64,000 bases of DNA from Anastrepha obliqua (Eukaryota > Arthropoda > Insecta > Diptera > Tephritidae): the NCBI RefSeq assembly GCF_027943255.1, contig NC_072893.1, forward strand, positions 121,767,784-121,831,783. The letters are read 5' to 3'. Below the pieces are notes generated by a model. The model did no database searches. It was not told the origin of the DNA and saw only the letters and a list, made by a program, of their open reading frames with translations. Numbering within the stretch: position 1 is the stretch's first letter; each line of letters opens with the position of its first letter. Below, one piece after another: positions 1 to 9,905 of the stretch. The translations under genes and the position numbers were made by a program.

Positions 1-30
1 AAGTTTCACTTCAAAAATTTATTTTTGCCA
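1..30. mobile_element. Terminus of a Helentron-like element (cut by window edge)
   Basis: The window opens with AAGTTTCACTTC followed by A/T-rich DNA. The same motif, as GAAGTTTCACTTC, sits at one end of the elements at 19095-20365 and 56158-57452, and alone at 12023. This is probably the last bases of an element lying to the left. Only the motif supports it. Confidence 0.45.
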
Positions 31-114
31 TATGTCATCCGCGGACCGTTTTATTGATAGCGTCTCGTTCATATTTGAGTAGAAGGTAAGAATAGCTTTA
101 CCACCTTGAGTGAG

Positions 115-720
115 AACCATAAAGTTACCTTAATCTGGGTTCCGTGACATCGGAACATTGAAGATAACGAAAAAGCAGACGAACTGGCAAGAGGGGGATC
201 TGCCATCAGTAACGCTCTTGCAGAATCGGTATTCACACCATTAGATACAGTCAAGAATATAATTTCCCGAAAATACCTCCGAAACGCGGATTGTAGATGG
301 AGAGACCAGACGAAATACAAAATTAGCAGAACGTTATGGCCCACCTACAACCTTAAGCAATCGTCGACATGAAACGACGGGACGCCTGGAGACTAACGAC
401 AGTCACAACTGGCTTTTGGTCTGTGGGGGAACAAGCAGCCAAAATGGACATCCCTCACAACACATACTGTCACAGTTGTAAACAACTGGAGAAAAAGGAA
501 ACAATATTCTATTTCCTCTATGAATGCCCTGCCCTATGGAAGGACAGAATGTTAACCCTGGGCCAACCGCTGTACGAGAACCTCGATCAACTGTTCGGCC
601 TCGACGTCAACAACCCAATAAATTTCTTAAACCGCACAGACTGGATATAGTCATGCTGTAAATAACTGTTAAACAAGTTGGTAAGGAGAATGTGGCAACA
701 AAATGGTGCGGAAGCGCTAG
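115..720 (+). pseudogene. LINE fragment: RNase H tail and C-terminal Cys/His domain
   Basis: Translation from 121 gives WVP, a TGA stop, then HRNIEDNEKADELARGG, the C-terminal active-site region of RNase H domains carried by non-LTR retrotransposons (I/LOA group). A frameshift near 360 leads into an open frame (369-650) with the spacing CHSCKQ...HxxxxCP (here FYECPALW), the terminal zinc-knuckle of these LINEs. The 3' end at about 740-765 has the repetitive CTAACCAACCAACC seen in LINE 3' UTRs. The upstream endonuclease and RT are absent. A dead, 5'-truncated copy. Confidence 0.7.
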
Positions 721-767
721 TTGGATTCTGGAACAATCACCACCTTAACTAACCAACCAACCCTCCT

Positions 768-1962
768 CAATTGCGACCCACAAATCATCAACAGTTTTAA
801 GATTTTTGTTAGCGATTTTGATCTTAACGCTATTCCACAAATTTTCCATTGGATTCAGAGCAGGGCTCTGCGCCGTCCAATTAATTTGCTCTCTTCTAAC
901 CTATTGCTTCACTGTCTTTGCAGCGGATCATTGTCCTGCATAAATGTCCAATTAAATGGCATAAACTCAAACACAAATGGCTCCATTTTATTCTGGAGTA
1001 TATCCCCCTCGGCAGGCAATGGCAAACCTCCGAGTGTATTTCTGCCATGATAAAGCTCCTCACAAAAATATCTGCCGTTCGGAGTCGGCTTGAAACTGTA
1101 GGTCCCTCCATTTGTGGAACAACATCAAGACGCACACCACAAATAGGAGGAGGAGCTCGGCCAAACACCTAACAGAAGTGTACGTGCCAATTATTTATTT
1201 ATTTTTTTTTATATCCAGACACTGAAATCTATCCATTTTACCAAACACGCGAGCAATCGGTCCACCACCATGCCAGGAAAAAGCTTCCTAAACCCTGATG
1301 CTTCCGCCGCCGAGTTTAGTCGTCTTTTTTTGTGAATCTAGGATTTAGCGCTGGTTTTTTTTTTTTGGACGACGTACAATAGTTTTCTCATCTGGTGCCA
1401 TTCTATTTATTTTGGTTTCATCGGTCCAAAGTACGTTTTTCCAAACCTGAATAGATTTGCCTTTGTGGGCTTTTGCAAAGGCAAGTCGATGTTTGATATG
1501 TCGAGAGGAGTGGTTTTTTCTGCTTATGCGGCCAAACAGCTGGGCTTCCATAAGTCGTCTTCCTGCAAGCTTTCTGGACACCTGTAGACCAGATTCTTGG
1601 TTTATTTTAAGCATTATTTGTCGTACCAACTTAAAAGGATCTGCTTTGCTCTTGTGTATTATAGCTCTATCCACATAAACATCAGTTTTGCGCGGCTTTC
1701 GTTTTCTCTCCGTGTTTTTGCTTAGATAGGATGAATCTTTCTTAACTAAATTAAGAGCATTAGAAACCATTTTCTGAGAACACATCATCATTTCAGCTAT
1801 TTCCTCAAAGCTTTTTCCGTTTTGACTCATGTGGTATATAAGAGCTCTACTAAAAATCGCTGAAAAAATATTAAATTTTCTCTCTCCGCTGCACAAGTTA
1901 AAATGTGCTATTTTTATTATCCACTTCAAAACAGCAAAATAAATAAATAAACTAGAACGCAC
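768..1962 (-). pseudogene. Tc1-like transposase relic, interrupted by a SINE
   Basis: On the minus strand, 1962 to about 1210 encodes an N-terminal helix-turn-helix region (KSFEEIAEMMMCSQKMVSNA), then VLWTDETKIN carrying the first catalytic Asp. The reading continues, with frameshifts, through a GGGSIRVWGSF-like block. It resumes from about 1009 to 768 with MQDNDP (second Asp) and SPALNPMENLWNSVK, the third catalytic region with ALNP in place of DLNP, followed by Glu. The 200 bp between the blocks are a SINE with its own target duplication. Frameshifts show the gene is dead. Confidence 0.8.
1016..1209 (+). mobile_element. 5'-truncated tRNA-derived SINE copy with TATATCC target duplication
   Basis: The body (CCTCGGCAGGCAATGGCAAA, GTATTTCTGCCATGA, CTGCCGTTCGGAGTCGGC, GGAGGAGGAGCTCGGCC) is shared with 55813-56000, and its start is shared with the tRNA-headed copies at 57020-57200 and 19905-20095. 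The 3' tail is ATTT-rich and ends in poly-T. TATATCC occurs on both sides (1009-1015 and 1210-1216), cleanly interrupting the Tc1 transposase. The tRNA-like head is missing, so this is a 5'-truncated retroposed copy. Confidence 0.75.
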
Positions 1963-2104
1963 AAAATTCCATCGAAAAAAAGCGGTAAATTTCTCTCATA
2001 AATGTAAGCTTAATAACGGTAGTAAATGTAAACAAACAAATTTATTTGATCAAAGCAGAGTTCGTACTAAAAACTTAACTTAACATATAAGTTTCACATT
2101 TGTG

Positions 2105-2374
2105 CTATTCATCTGTCCATGGCTGTATAATCAACGAAACGATATTAGGACATTTTCCTAGTATTGCTTTAGTAGATATCATCATAGACATTTTGGTCTT
2201 ATAATTTTTTGTGCGGTGTAGTATTGGCAGCAAAGTGTGAAAAATTTCACAAAGACTAGAGCAAACATGTAAATTTAGGCTCCGGTTTCCATGCAAGTAT
2301 GAAACATTCTGCTGCATATCGCTCATTACTTCTTCGGCGTCATAATTAAAAAAAAAAGATTGATTGATATGCAA
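2105..2374 (-). other. Unrecognised 89-codon open frame, possibly a transposon fragment
   Basis: An open frame on the minus strand with no family I recognise. Upstream minus-strand reading (to about 2450) is also open in part (RLADLAVNFLQSVKEELL) and looks protein-like, so this may be the tail of an unidentified transposase. No catalytic motif is visible. 2375-2610 holds nothing else I can name. Confidence 0.2.
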
Positions 2375-2610
2375 AAATCATCAGCAGCTCTTCTTTTACG
2401 CTTTGCAAAAAATTCACAGCGAGATCTGCTAATCGCATCTCATTAGATGAAAATAGGTCTGTTCATGAGGAAAATAGTTTGTAATAATTGTTACAAATTA
2501 TCACCTTTTGGTGTTCATGTACCCAAAAAACGTGCAAAGTAGGGGAAAGTGAGAGAGCAAAATGACTTTTCATTTTAAGGGGAAGTTGCAAGTATTTACA
2601 GGATAATTTT

Positions 2611-2850
2611 TTAACACACTTTTATTAGCTCGGGTTGTATGTATGTATGTATGTATGTATGTATGTATGTATGTATGTATGTATCTATGTATGTAACGGA
2701 ATCTTTGAGCTTAATTTTCACTGGCTTCTAAAAATCTAATCGACTTGAAATTTTGCACACCTATCAAGGACCGATGACAATGCAATAATTTGATAAAAGT
2801 TTTCCATTATCCTTATTAGGATTGCCAGGATTAATATTTTCTTTTTTTAC
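2611..2850 (+). repeat. Interspersed repeat copy 1, with expanded GTAT microsatellite
   Basis: Starts TTAACACACTTTTATTAG and is nearly identical to 32656-32849. The two copies differ mainly in the GTAT tract (about 14 units here, 3 there). Both copies run into the same mariner terminus at the same base. Confidence 0.8.
2637..2695 (+). repeat. (GTAT)n microsatellite
   Basis: About 14 tandem GTAT units with one GTAT to CTAT change. Confidence 0.95.
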
Positions 2851-2902
2851 CTGTGGGCAAAAAGTAAGGTGAATTTGGTTGTAAAATGAAAAATCTTTAT
2901 TT
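2851..2902 (-). mobile_element. Solo mariner 3' terminus
   Basis: CTGTGGGCAAAAAGTAAGG and the following 30 bp are identical to the terminus of the mariner at 32851-33387, then diverge at 2903. Only the terminal inverted repeat and a few bases of 3' UTR remain. 2903-3290 is AT-rich with nothing recognisable. Confidence 0.7.
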
Positions 2903-3289
2903 CTAATGAAATCCGTCTTTTATGCGTATTTAACCCCAACATCTACCGTTTCTACTAAATGTGTCTTATAATACGTTCACATATAAGTAAATGATCTACT
3001 TTTTCGCGCTTAACTCAAAATCTGTAATTAAAAAGCGCGATTTCCCATACAAAATTTGTCTTCCAAAATCTGAGATTATAAAATAATCCTAGATAATAAC
3101 GATATTTTTTGGCATACAACCCTGTGTTTTCTGTGTTATCGATAATTATTATTGCGAATGTAAGGAGAAACAGCAAAATAAAAACTAAATGAAATGGATG
3201 CTGGGAAAGAAAATAGGTCTGTAAACATAATTCTAATAAAATTTTTGTCAAATATTATTAAATAGGGATTCATTTTACAGAAAAAAGCG

Positions 3290-4268
3290 TGTGTCCATGA
3301 ACGTTTTGTCCTCTTATTATAAAATGTAATACAGCAGCTAGTCCTTGACGATTTGCGCAGAATGCTTCAGGTCATTATCTTGCTGGAAGATCCAGCTCGA
3401 CCCTAGGTCTCGTTTGTCCACGGATGGCATCAGGTTTTGTTCCAAAATGTGCTTGTATTAGAAGCGATCCATATTTCTTTCAATGAAAACGAGGTTTCCA
3501 GCTCCTGTGGCTGCAACTGCTCCCCAAACCATGACACTGCCACCACCATGCTTTACAGTCGGAATCAGATTCCTAGGATCCATGGCAGTGTTTGGTTTTC
3601 TCCAAACTTTGGCTTTGCCGTCGTATCCAAATATGTTGTATTTGGACTTATCAGTGAATAAAACTAGTTTCCAAAATTCTATTCCCTTATAAGGTACTTT
3701 TTTGCAAACTCCATACGAAGCTTTCAGTTTTTCTCGCTTATAAGGGGCTTCTTGCGAGGAGTTCTGCAGATGTTACCTTCATTATTAAGGGTCCTGCTTA
3801 TTGTACGTGGGTGGACAACAATTTGATACCTCTCGGCTACCTCCTGGGCCAAATCAGTAGCATGTATTTTCGGATTCTAATTCACTGCTTTGCGAATAAA
3901 GAATACATCTCTCCGGTTGAGCTTCTTGGGCCGGCCACTACGCGGCTTAATCTTCAATTGGTTGTTTCAAAGTTTTTACAAACAGTTTGTACCGTAGACT
4001 TGCTTAAATGCAATAAATCAGCTATTTAACCAAAGGATGTCTTATTACTTCTGTACTCAACAACTAATTTTCTCAAATCAGTAGAGATTTCTTTGCGGAG
4101 CGACATTTTTCCGATCGTACACAAAAGACAAAATGCCATAAATTTTAAGAAGAATGAAAAGTAGAACCACAAAATAAAATAAACGGTACTTTACAGTTAA
4201 GTATTCGCAGAAAAGAAGAGCAAAATAAGTGTCCTAATATAACGTATGTACACTTTTGTCAGGGCATT
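3290..4268 (-). mobile_element. Tc1-like element with degenerate ends
   Basis: Contains the transposase relic at 3316-4106. Ends resemble each other loosely (GTACACTTTTGTCAGGGCAT near 4250-4268; CATGAACGTTTTGTCC near 3296), consistent with eroded inverted repeats. Exact ends are uncertain. Confidence 0.55.
3316..4106 (-). pseudogene. Tc1-like transposase relic, C-terminus missing
   Basis: The likely start at 4106 reads MSLRKEISTDLRKLVVEYRS, then a helix-turn-helix (LLHLSKSTVQTVCKNFE), a GRPKKL linker in another frame, and RTISRTLN. Further on are KAKVWRKPNTAMDP, the conserved GGGSVMVWGAVAATGAGNL block, and IFQQDNDLKH with the second catalytic Asp. Reading stops near 3330 before the SPDLNPIE region, so the last catalytic acid is gone. 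Several stops and frameshifts. A dead D,D34E-type transposase. Confidence 0.8.
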
Positions 4269-4878
4269 TTTTTGGTTTTTCGTGAATAACTTTTAAAGTA
4301 ACTACTGAAAATAATTTTTTTTTACATTTGTTAGACTGTTAAATAATTAGACTTAAAACAAAATTGCATCATTACATTCCTTTTGTATGCTTTAGATCGG
4401 GAGAAATTAAGAATAAAAAATAGTTAAAAAAAACTAAAAAACACGGTTTTATTGCTAATCGAACTAAAAAGTAGAAAATAAAAAATAGTTTAAAAAAACT
4501 AAAAAACACGCTTTTATTGCTAATCGAACTAAAAAGTAGAAAATAAATTTTAATGACAAAGGGACCTATAATGAAGTAATAGCAAATCGAACGATCAGTC
4601 ATAGTCAACTACCTCAGAACAGAATTATAACAAAAATTAAGATACAAATAGAGTAATTCAAATTAGAGTTAAAAGCGCGGGATGCTTGATATAGTAAATA
4701 TTACAATCATTCTATTGGCAACTACCTATGTACAGAATGTTATGAAAGTGAATCAAAATGCATCCCACGCTTTTAACTCTAATTTGAATTGCTCTATTTG
4801 TATCTTAATTTTTGTTATAATTCTGTTCTGAGGTAGTTGACTATGACTGATCGTTCGATTTGCTATTATTTCATTATA

Positions 4879-5799
4879 CTACTGTGTCCAAAAAATAAGG
4901 TGACATTGTATTTATTTTGAAAATTCTTTATTTATTCTTCCAAATCAATTTCATCCCCTTCAAAGTAATCCCCTCCCGACACAATGCACTTATGCCAACG
5001 TTTTTTCCAATTTTCGAAACACTGGTTGTAGTCACTTTCCGGGATGGCCTTCAGTTCCGTCTTCGTTGCGGCTTGAATCTCCTCTATCGTGTCAAAACGG
5101 TGTCCCCGGAGCGGTCTTTTGAGCCTGCTGAACAGCCAGAAGTCGCACGGTGCCAGATCAGGTGAATACGGTGGTTGCGGAACGATATGGGTTGAGTTTT
5201 TGATGAAATGATCACGAATTACGAGTCCAAAAAATTCAATGTTTTCGGTACCAGTCGAGATTTGACGCGCTTGAGGCCCAAAACATCCTTCAAAATGGTA
5301 TTGACTGAGCCTTTCGATATGCCAACATCATCAGCAAGGTCTCTAATCGTTAATCGACGGTTTTTCAACACCAAATCTTTGATTTGTTGGACGTGAGCTT
5401 CGTCAGTTGAGGTTGATGGTCGCCCAGGACGCTCTTCGTCTTCGACACGTTCACGACCGGCTTGGAACTCACTATACCACTTGTAAACATTTTTTTTAGA
5501 CATAGCCTCATCACCAAAGGCTTTCTGCACCATCCTCAACGTATCCGAAAATTGATTCCGCAAACAATATTTAATGCAAATTCTTTGCTCAACAAATTTC
5601 GACATTGCAAAAAACGAGAAACTCACTTTTAGCAGCTCACAAAACGACGCGTATCTCAAACAGTAAATGAATATTTCACATGAAATTTGACATAGATGTC
5701 ACTCACAGTACTACCAACCTAAAAAAAAAAAGAATTCTTCTAATCCTTCAAAGCGCGCAGTTTAAAATCAAATGTCACCTTATTTTTTGGACACAGTAG
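4879..5799 (-). mobile_element. Internally deleted mariner inserted in the foldback arm
   Basis: Perfect-looking termini CTACTGTGTCCAAAAAATAA at both ends, TA duplicated at 4877-4878 and 5800-5801. The flanking foldback arm reads through if the element and one TA are removed. At 921 bp it is about 350 bp shorter than a complete mariner because the centre of the transposase is deleted. Confidence 0.9.
4932..5605 (-). pseudogene. Mariner transposase with deleted catalytic centre
   Basis: From 5605: [18 protein letters not shown], the N-terminal Mos1-type HTH with WYSEF and GRPSTS, then a second HTH ([17 protein letters not shown]) up to about residue 130. It then jumps, out of frame, to LVIRDHF and YSPDLAPCDFWLF and the C-terminus WKKRWHKCI...GDEIDLEE. 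The TGDESW and HDNA blocks carrying the first two catalytic Asp residues are missing. It could not be active but keeps both ends, so it could be mobilised in trans. Confidence 0.85.
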
Positions 5800-5891
5800 T
5801 AGGTCCCTTTGTCATTAAAATTTATTTTTTACTTTTTAGTTCGATTAGCAATAAAAGCGTGTTTTTTAGTTTTTTTAAACTATTTTTTATT

Positions 5892-6467
5892 ACTTGTAAG
5901 AATTTGCAAATGAGGAAAACAGCTGATCGCAAAGTAAAAACAAACACGATTTAAAATTTGCGAATTGCAGTTGCTGCAGAAATGTTCTTCATCTGACAGC
6001 GATGATGAAATGGAAGAAATTATTGTGCAGAAAATGATATAATGTGATTCCAAAGCTCGTTATTTTGCATTTTATTTGCTTTGTTTTTTATTTTTTATTT
6101 AATACGAGGTAGCTCAAGTAAAATAATTTTAATTTTTGTGATTTTTCCTGCCAAAAATTTAATCAGATGTTCGTAAAACTTCCAAATTGTTACTGGTTTT
6201 GCGTTCGTGTACTTTTTCGATATTTTCTCTTTGAGAGAGAATTCTCAGATTTAAAGTTACTGGATATTTTTTACACGAACAGACATAAATTATCATTACT
6301 TTTGCTTAGGGAGGCATAGTATGCAAATTGGAGACTTTGTAGCCCATTCTGCTACACATTTTGATTTTTTGTGTTATGACACTGATGATATTGAAGTAAA
6401 TGAGCAATATTTACATTAAGTACAACCACGTTTTCCGTATATCCTAAAATGTATGTTTGTATGTATA
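5892..6467. other. No recognisable gene
   Basis: AT-rich sequence between the foldback element and the flanking direct repeat. I see no supported coding region or element end. Confidence 0.5.
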
Positions 6468-6513
6468 TATTATTATTATTATAGCACCGCGCATTGCGAA
6501 CAAAATAGATATA
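6468..6513 (+). repeat. Direct repeat flanking the double mariner cluster, copy 1
   Basis: ATTATTATTATTAT followed by AGCACCGCGCATTGCGAACA and AAATAGATATA. Matches 9041-9085 with two substitutions, same orientation. It abuts a mariner terminus (CAAGGTGAAGCCC) on its right. Confidence 0.85.
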
Positions 6514-7611
6514 CAAGGTGAAGCCCAAAATAAACAAGACATAGAAACGACAGGAGCTTTGTTCTGTTAACTTCGAGTTTATTTATTCCAAATAGCCTCC
6601 CCTGGCCTCGATACACTATTTTGCGCAATCTAAAAGCTTTTCGAAAGAGTGTTTCAGGTCATTGACCGGTGTGTCCTTCAGGATGTCAGTACAAATATTT
6701 TGGATGGCCTCTGCGGACGTAAAACGTTTTTCTTTCATGATCAAATGCAATTTTCCGGATAGGTGGAAGTAACAGGTAGCCATATCAGGCGAATACGGTG
6801 AGTGATTGATGGTTAAAATGCGATTTCTAGCCAAAAAAAAAACAGTCACAAGAGTAGATCGATGAGATGGTGCATTATCATGCAATAAGCGCCAGCTTTC
6901 TCCTTCGCGCTATTCAGGGCGAATTCGACGAATGTGATGCAACAAACGTTTCAAAACGCCAAAATAGAAAATTGCATTGACGATTTGCCCCATTGGCACG
7001 AATTCCTTGGCACCGCATTGTAAAAACAACTGAGCATCGACTTGATTTTTGACTTCTCCAAACGCGATTTTTTGTGTGGTGGCTCATCTGGGGCCTTCCA
7101 TTCGGCACTTTAACGCTTAGTTTCGGGTTCATGTGGGCAAAACCCCATTTCATCACCAGTTACTATGTTGTAAAGGAAGTTCTCCTCATTTCTCGCCTCT
7201 TTAATGAGGCCTTTCGAATGTTGAGTTCTGAGCAATTTTTTTTGATTCTCAGTTAACTTGTGCGGAATGAAACGTGCACAGACCTTTCGTAAGCCCAAAT
7301 GATCAGTTAAAACGCGATAAATCGATGTTTTTGGAGATATTCAACTACGATTCAATGAATTTCAATGATGATTTCCGTTCATTCTTGATAAATTTACTAA
7401 CAAATTTGATGGAGTGTTCGGGGATTACGGATTTGTTCATTTTCATTTATGTCCTCACAACCATCACTGAAACGTGTGAACGACTCATGAACTTTGGCAT
7501 TCAACAATTTGAGAATTCAAATGTTTCGATAAACGCTTTACCGATTTTAAAATAAAATTTGATATTAGCTCTTTGTTCGAAACTCATTTTTGTACCGATG
7601 ACACAAACATA
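6514..7611 (-). mobile_element. Degenerate mariner (mellifera-like) copy
   Basis: The left end CAAGGTGAAGCCCAAAATAA is a mariner-type terminal repeat. Its best partner, CGAGGTAAAGTCCAAAATAA (minus strand), lies at about 8997-9017, beyond the next mariner. The second mariner may therefore sit inside this one. The transposase is at 6605-7587. Confidence 0.6.
6605..7587 (-). pseudogene. Mariner transposase relic
   Basis: Starts MSFEQRANIKFYFKIGKAF, the N-terminal HTH, then several frameshifts through LRKVCARFIPHKLTENQKK. NIVTGDEMGFCPHEPETKR carries the first catalytic Asp (W to G change after DEM). RLLHDNAPSHRSTLV has the second Asp and INHSPYSPDMATC the third, with the usual following D replaced. 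The C-terminus is HSFEKLLDCAK. Multiple stops. An extinct copy of a separate lineage from the Mos1-like elements nearby. Confidence 0.8.
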
Positions 7612-9017
7612 CCAGGTGTATAAGCTTAAATCCGCTGATTGCTCGTAGATGGCGTTAGTGAGCATATCAAGTTACCATAGAAATGCCATATTTTTTTTTG
7701 CATGGGTTCGACACCTGTTTACATCAATCACTGCACATCATCAGTGATTTCATACAGCAACACACTTTTTTCCTTGCGTAATCATGTCTAATTTTGTGCC
7801 AAAAAAAGAGCATATGCGGGAAGCTCTACTTTTTTGCTTTAATTTGAAGAAATCGGCTGCCGAATCGCATCGAATGCTTGTGGAGGCCTATGGTGACAGT
7901 GCATTATCGGAAACAACTTGCAGAGACTAGTTTCGTCGGTTCAAAGACGGCCATTTTGACTTGAGTGACAAGAAGCGTGAAAATCGGCCCAGAAAAGTTG
8001 AGGACCATGAATTGCAGGCTCTTTTGGATGAGGACGATACCCAATCGCAAAAAATGCTTGCCGAGCAGTTAGGTGTCACTCAACCAGCCATTTCCATGCG
8101 TTTACGTGCCATGGGAAAGGTCCAAAAAGTCGGAAAATGGGTACCCCATGAATTGAACGATAGACAGATGGAGCGACGCCAAAACACATGCGAAATCTTG
8201 CTGGCTAGGCATAAAAGAAAGTCGTTCCTGCATCTTGTGGTGACTAGCGATGAAAAGTGGATATACTTTGAGAATCCTAAACGAAAAAAATCATGGGTCG
8301 ATCCCGGCCAACCATCAACTTCTTCATCAAGACCTAATCGCTTTGGACGCAAGACGATGCTGTGCGTTTGGTGGGATCAGCAGGGTGTCGTTTACTATGA
8401 GCTGTTGAAACCTGGTGAAACTGTTAATTCTCATCGCTACCACCAACAACTCATCAAATTGCGCCGTGCTTTGCGTGAAAAAAGGCCTCGTTATGAACAA
8501 CGACATGAGAAGCTGATTTTCCTCCACGACAACGCCCCATCGCACACGTCAAGAATGGTCCAAAACTACTTGGAGACAATCAATTGGGAGGTGCTACCTC
8601 ATCCCGCTTATTCACCAGACCTGGCCCCTTCGGACTATCATCTGTTTTCATCGATGGGTCACGCGCTCGCCGAGCAGCACTTCGATTCGTACGAAGACGT
8701 CCGGAAATGGCTTGACGAGTGGTTCGCCTCGAAAGATGAAGAATTCTTTTGGCGTGGTATACACAAATTGCCCGAGAGATGGGAAAAATGTATAGCTAGC
8801 GAGGGCAAATACTTTGAATAAATTATTTTTTTGCTTTCTACAATATAAAAAAATGGGTTTTTTTTGACCCTTTAGACGCAATAACTTCGCTTCCACTGGA
8901 CCGAATGTCACCAAGCTTTCATTGGAAGTCAGCTAGGGATGTAACTTCCAATGCACTAACTCATTAAAAAGATGGCGTCATAAAAATATTTTTGAGTTAT
9001 TTTGGACTTTACCTCGT
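7612..9017 (+). mobile_element. Mos1-like (mauritiana-type) mariner
   Basis: The left end CCAGGTGTATAAG after a TA resembles mauritiana-subfamily termini. It contains a nearly complete transposase at 7784-8821. A matching right end (CTTATACACCTGG) is not seen. The segment to 9017 ends in a terminus that pairs better with 6514, so the right boundary is uncertain. Confidence 0.65.
7784..8821 (+). pseudogene. Mos1-like mariner transposase, one premature stop
   Basis: In a single frame from ATG 7784 (MSNFVPKKEHMREALLFCF) to the stop at 8819-8821: 345 codons, the length of Mos1 transposase. The only break is TAG at 7928-7930, where a Trp codon is expected (TTCRD-stop-FRRFK). The second HTH, VVTSDEKW (first Asp; G to S before it), LHDNAPSHTS (second Asp) and YSPDLAPSDYHLF (third Asp) follow, giving an intact D,D34D triad. 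Translation could only restart at Met 7961, which would lose the first HTH. One substitution from an intact frame, so a rather young copy. Confidence 0.9.
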
Positions 9018-9040
9018 ATATATACAATATAATAATAATA

Positions 9041-9085
9041 ATTATTATTATTACAGCACCGCGCACTGCGAACAAAATAGATATA
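9041..9085 (+). repeat. Direct repeat flanking the double mariner cluster, copy 2
   Basis: Same 45-bp sequence and orientation as 6468-6513 with two differences (T to C at the tract end, ATT to ACT in the GC-rich core). 9086-9385 beyond it shows nothing recognisable. Confidence 0.85.
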
Positions 9086-9389
9086 TTATGCAAAGTCTAA
9101 TGATATATAATATAGTATAAGTAGAGCCGCCTTTTCTGCCCTTCGCCGTAACAGAGCACTGCCGTTCTCCGCTCTACCATTTATTCCCCTTCATTCTACG
9201 TACATTCCCCTTCGCAGCCGAAAAAGTTTACGCTCTTACATAATTCATTTCTGTTATGTTTAACTCATTCTATTGTCAATTGGGAACAAATGGAAGCAAA
9301 GTTCCACGGACAATTTTTATTTTTTGTTAAAAGCGCAAGGTTCTGTTTATTGGATTCCGCCTAGTGATCGGGTGTTAAGTTAAATACAA

Positions 9390-9650
9390 GTGGGCGTATT
9401 CACCCGATCTGGCTCCCTGTAACTTTTTCTTGTTCCCTAAAGAAATGTCTCGCGGGAATAAAATTTGGTTCAAACGAGGAAGTCGTCACCGAGACAGAGG
9501 GGAGTTCGACAAATCCTATTTTTGGAGGGATTAAAAAAATGATGGGAGCGTTGGGAGAAGTGTATCTTTCTAAAAGGGGACTATGTTGGAGAATAAAAAA
9601 AAAATATTTCAAAAAGTAGTGGCTTCATTTCTACAACGGGTACTTCTTGA
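9390..9650 (+). pseudogene. C-terminal scrap of another mariner-type transposase
   Basis: From 9390, YSPDLAPCNFFLFPKEMSRG is the third-Asp block of a mariner transposase, followed with frameshifts by EEVVTETEG-like and FWRD-like text. The upstream two thirds are absent. Its sequence differs from the Mos1-like copies, so it comes from another lineage. Confidence 0.65.
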
Positions 9651-9905
9651 ATTCCTCTCTTAAGATTTAAATTGTTAGCCTATGAATTATAAAGAATTTG
9701 TAACCAAAAGTTTAACAAATATGTTAGGTTGGGGAATAAGTTCGACGCGGTTTTACCGAACATTTCTATTAAAAAAAAAAAAAACAATATTTTAGTGAAT
9801 TTCCTGCAACACATTTAAAGTACGGTTTTTCATTTCGCACTCGACCTTAAACTATGTACATATGTGCCGCTGACTCTTCATCCGGGATATCTTTAGTTCT
9901 AAATT

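Larger units (their letters stand above)
4412..5891. repeat. Foldback element (long inverted repeats, short loop) hosting a mariner
   Basis: The left arm (4412-4680) and right arm (4755-4878 plus 5800-5891) are inverted repeats. They share GTTAAAAGCG, GACTGATCGTTCGATTTGC and the outer AATAAAAAATAGTT. The left arm contains a tandem duplication of a roughly 67-bp unit; the right arm has one unit. A loop of about 70 bp lies between. The right arm is split by the mariner at 4879-5799. Without the mariner the element is about 560 bp. A related half copy lies at 33570-33930. Confidence 0.8.

Noticed and set aside
3015..3251. Hydrophobic minus-strand open frame
   Set aside because: Composition follows AT-rich DNA; no splice or homology support.
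9722..9750. TTAGGTTGGGGAATAAGTTCG-like mariner terminus
   Set aside because: Resembles a mariner end, but no partner end or transposase in the right orientation; too short to annotate.
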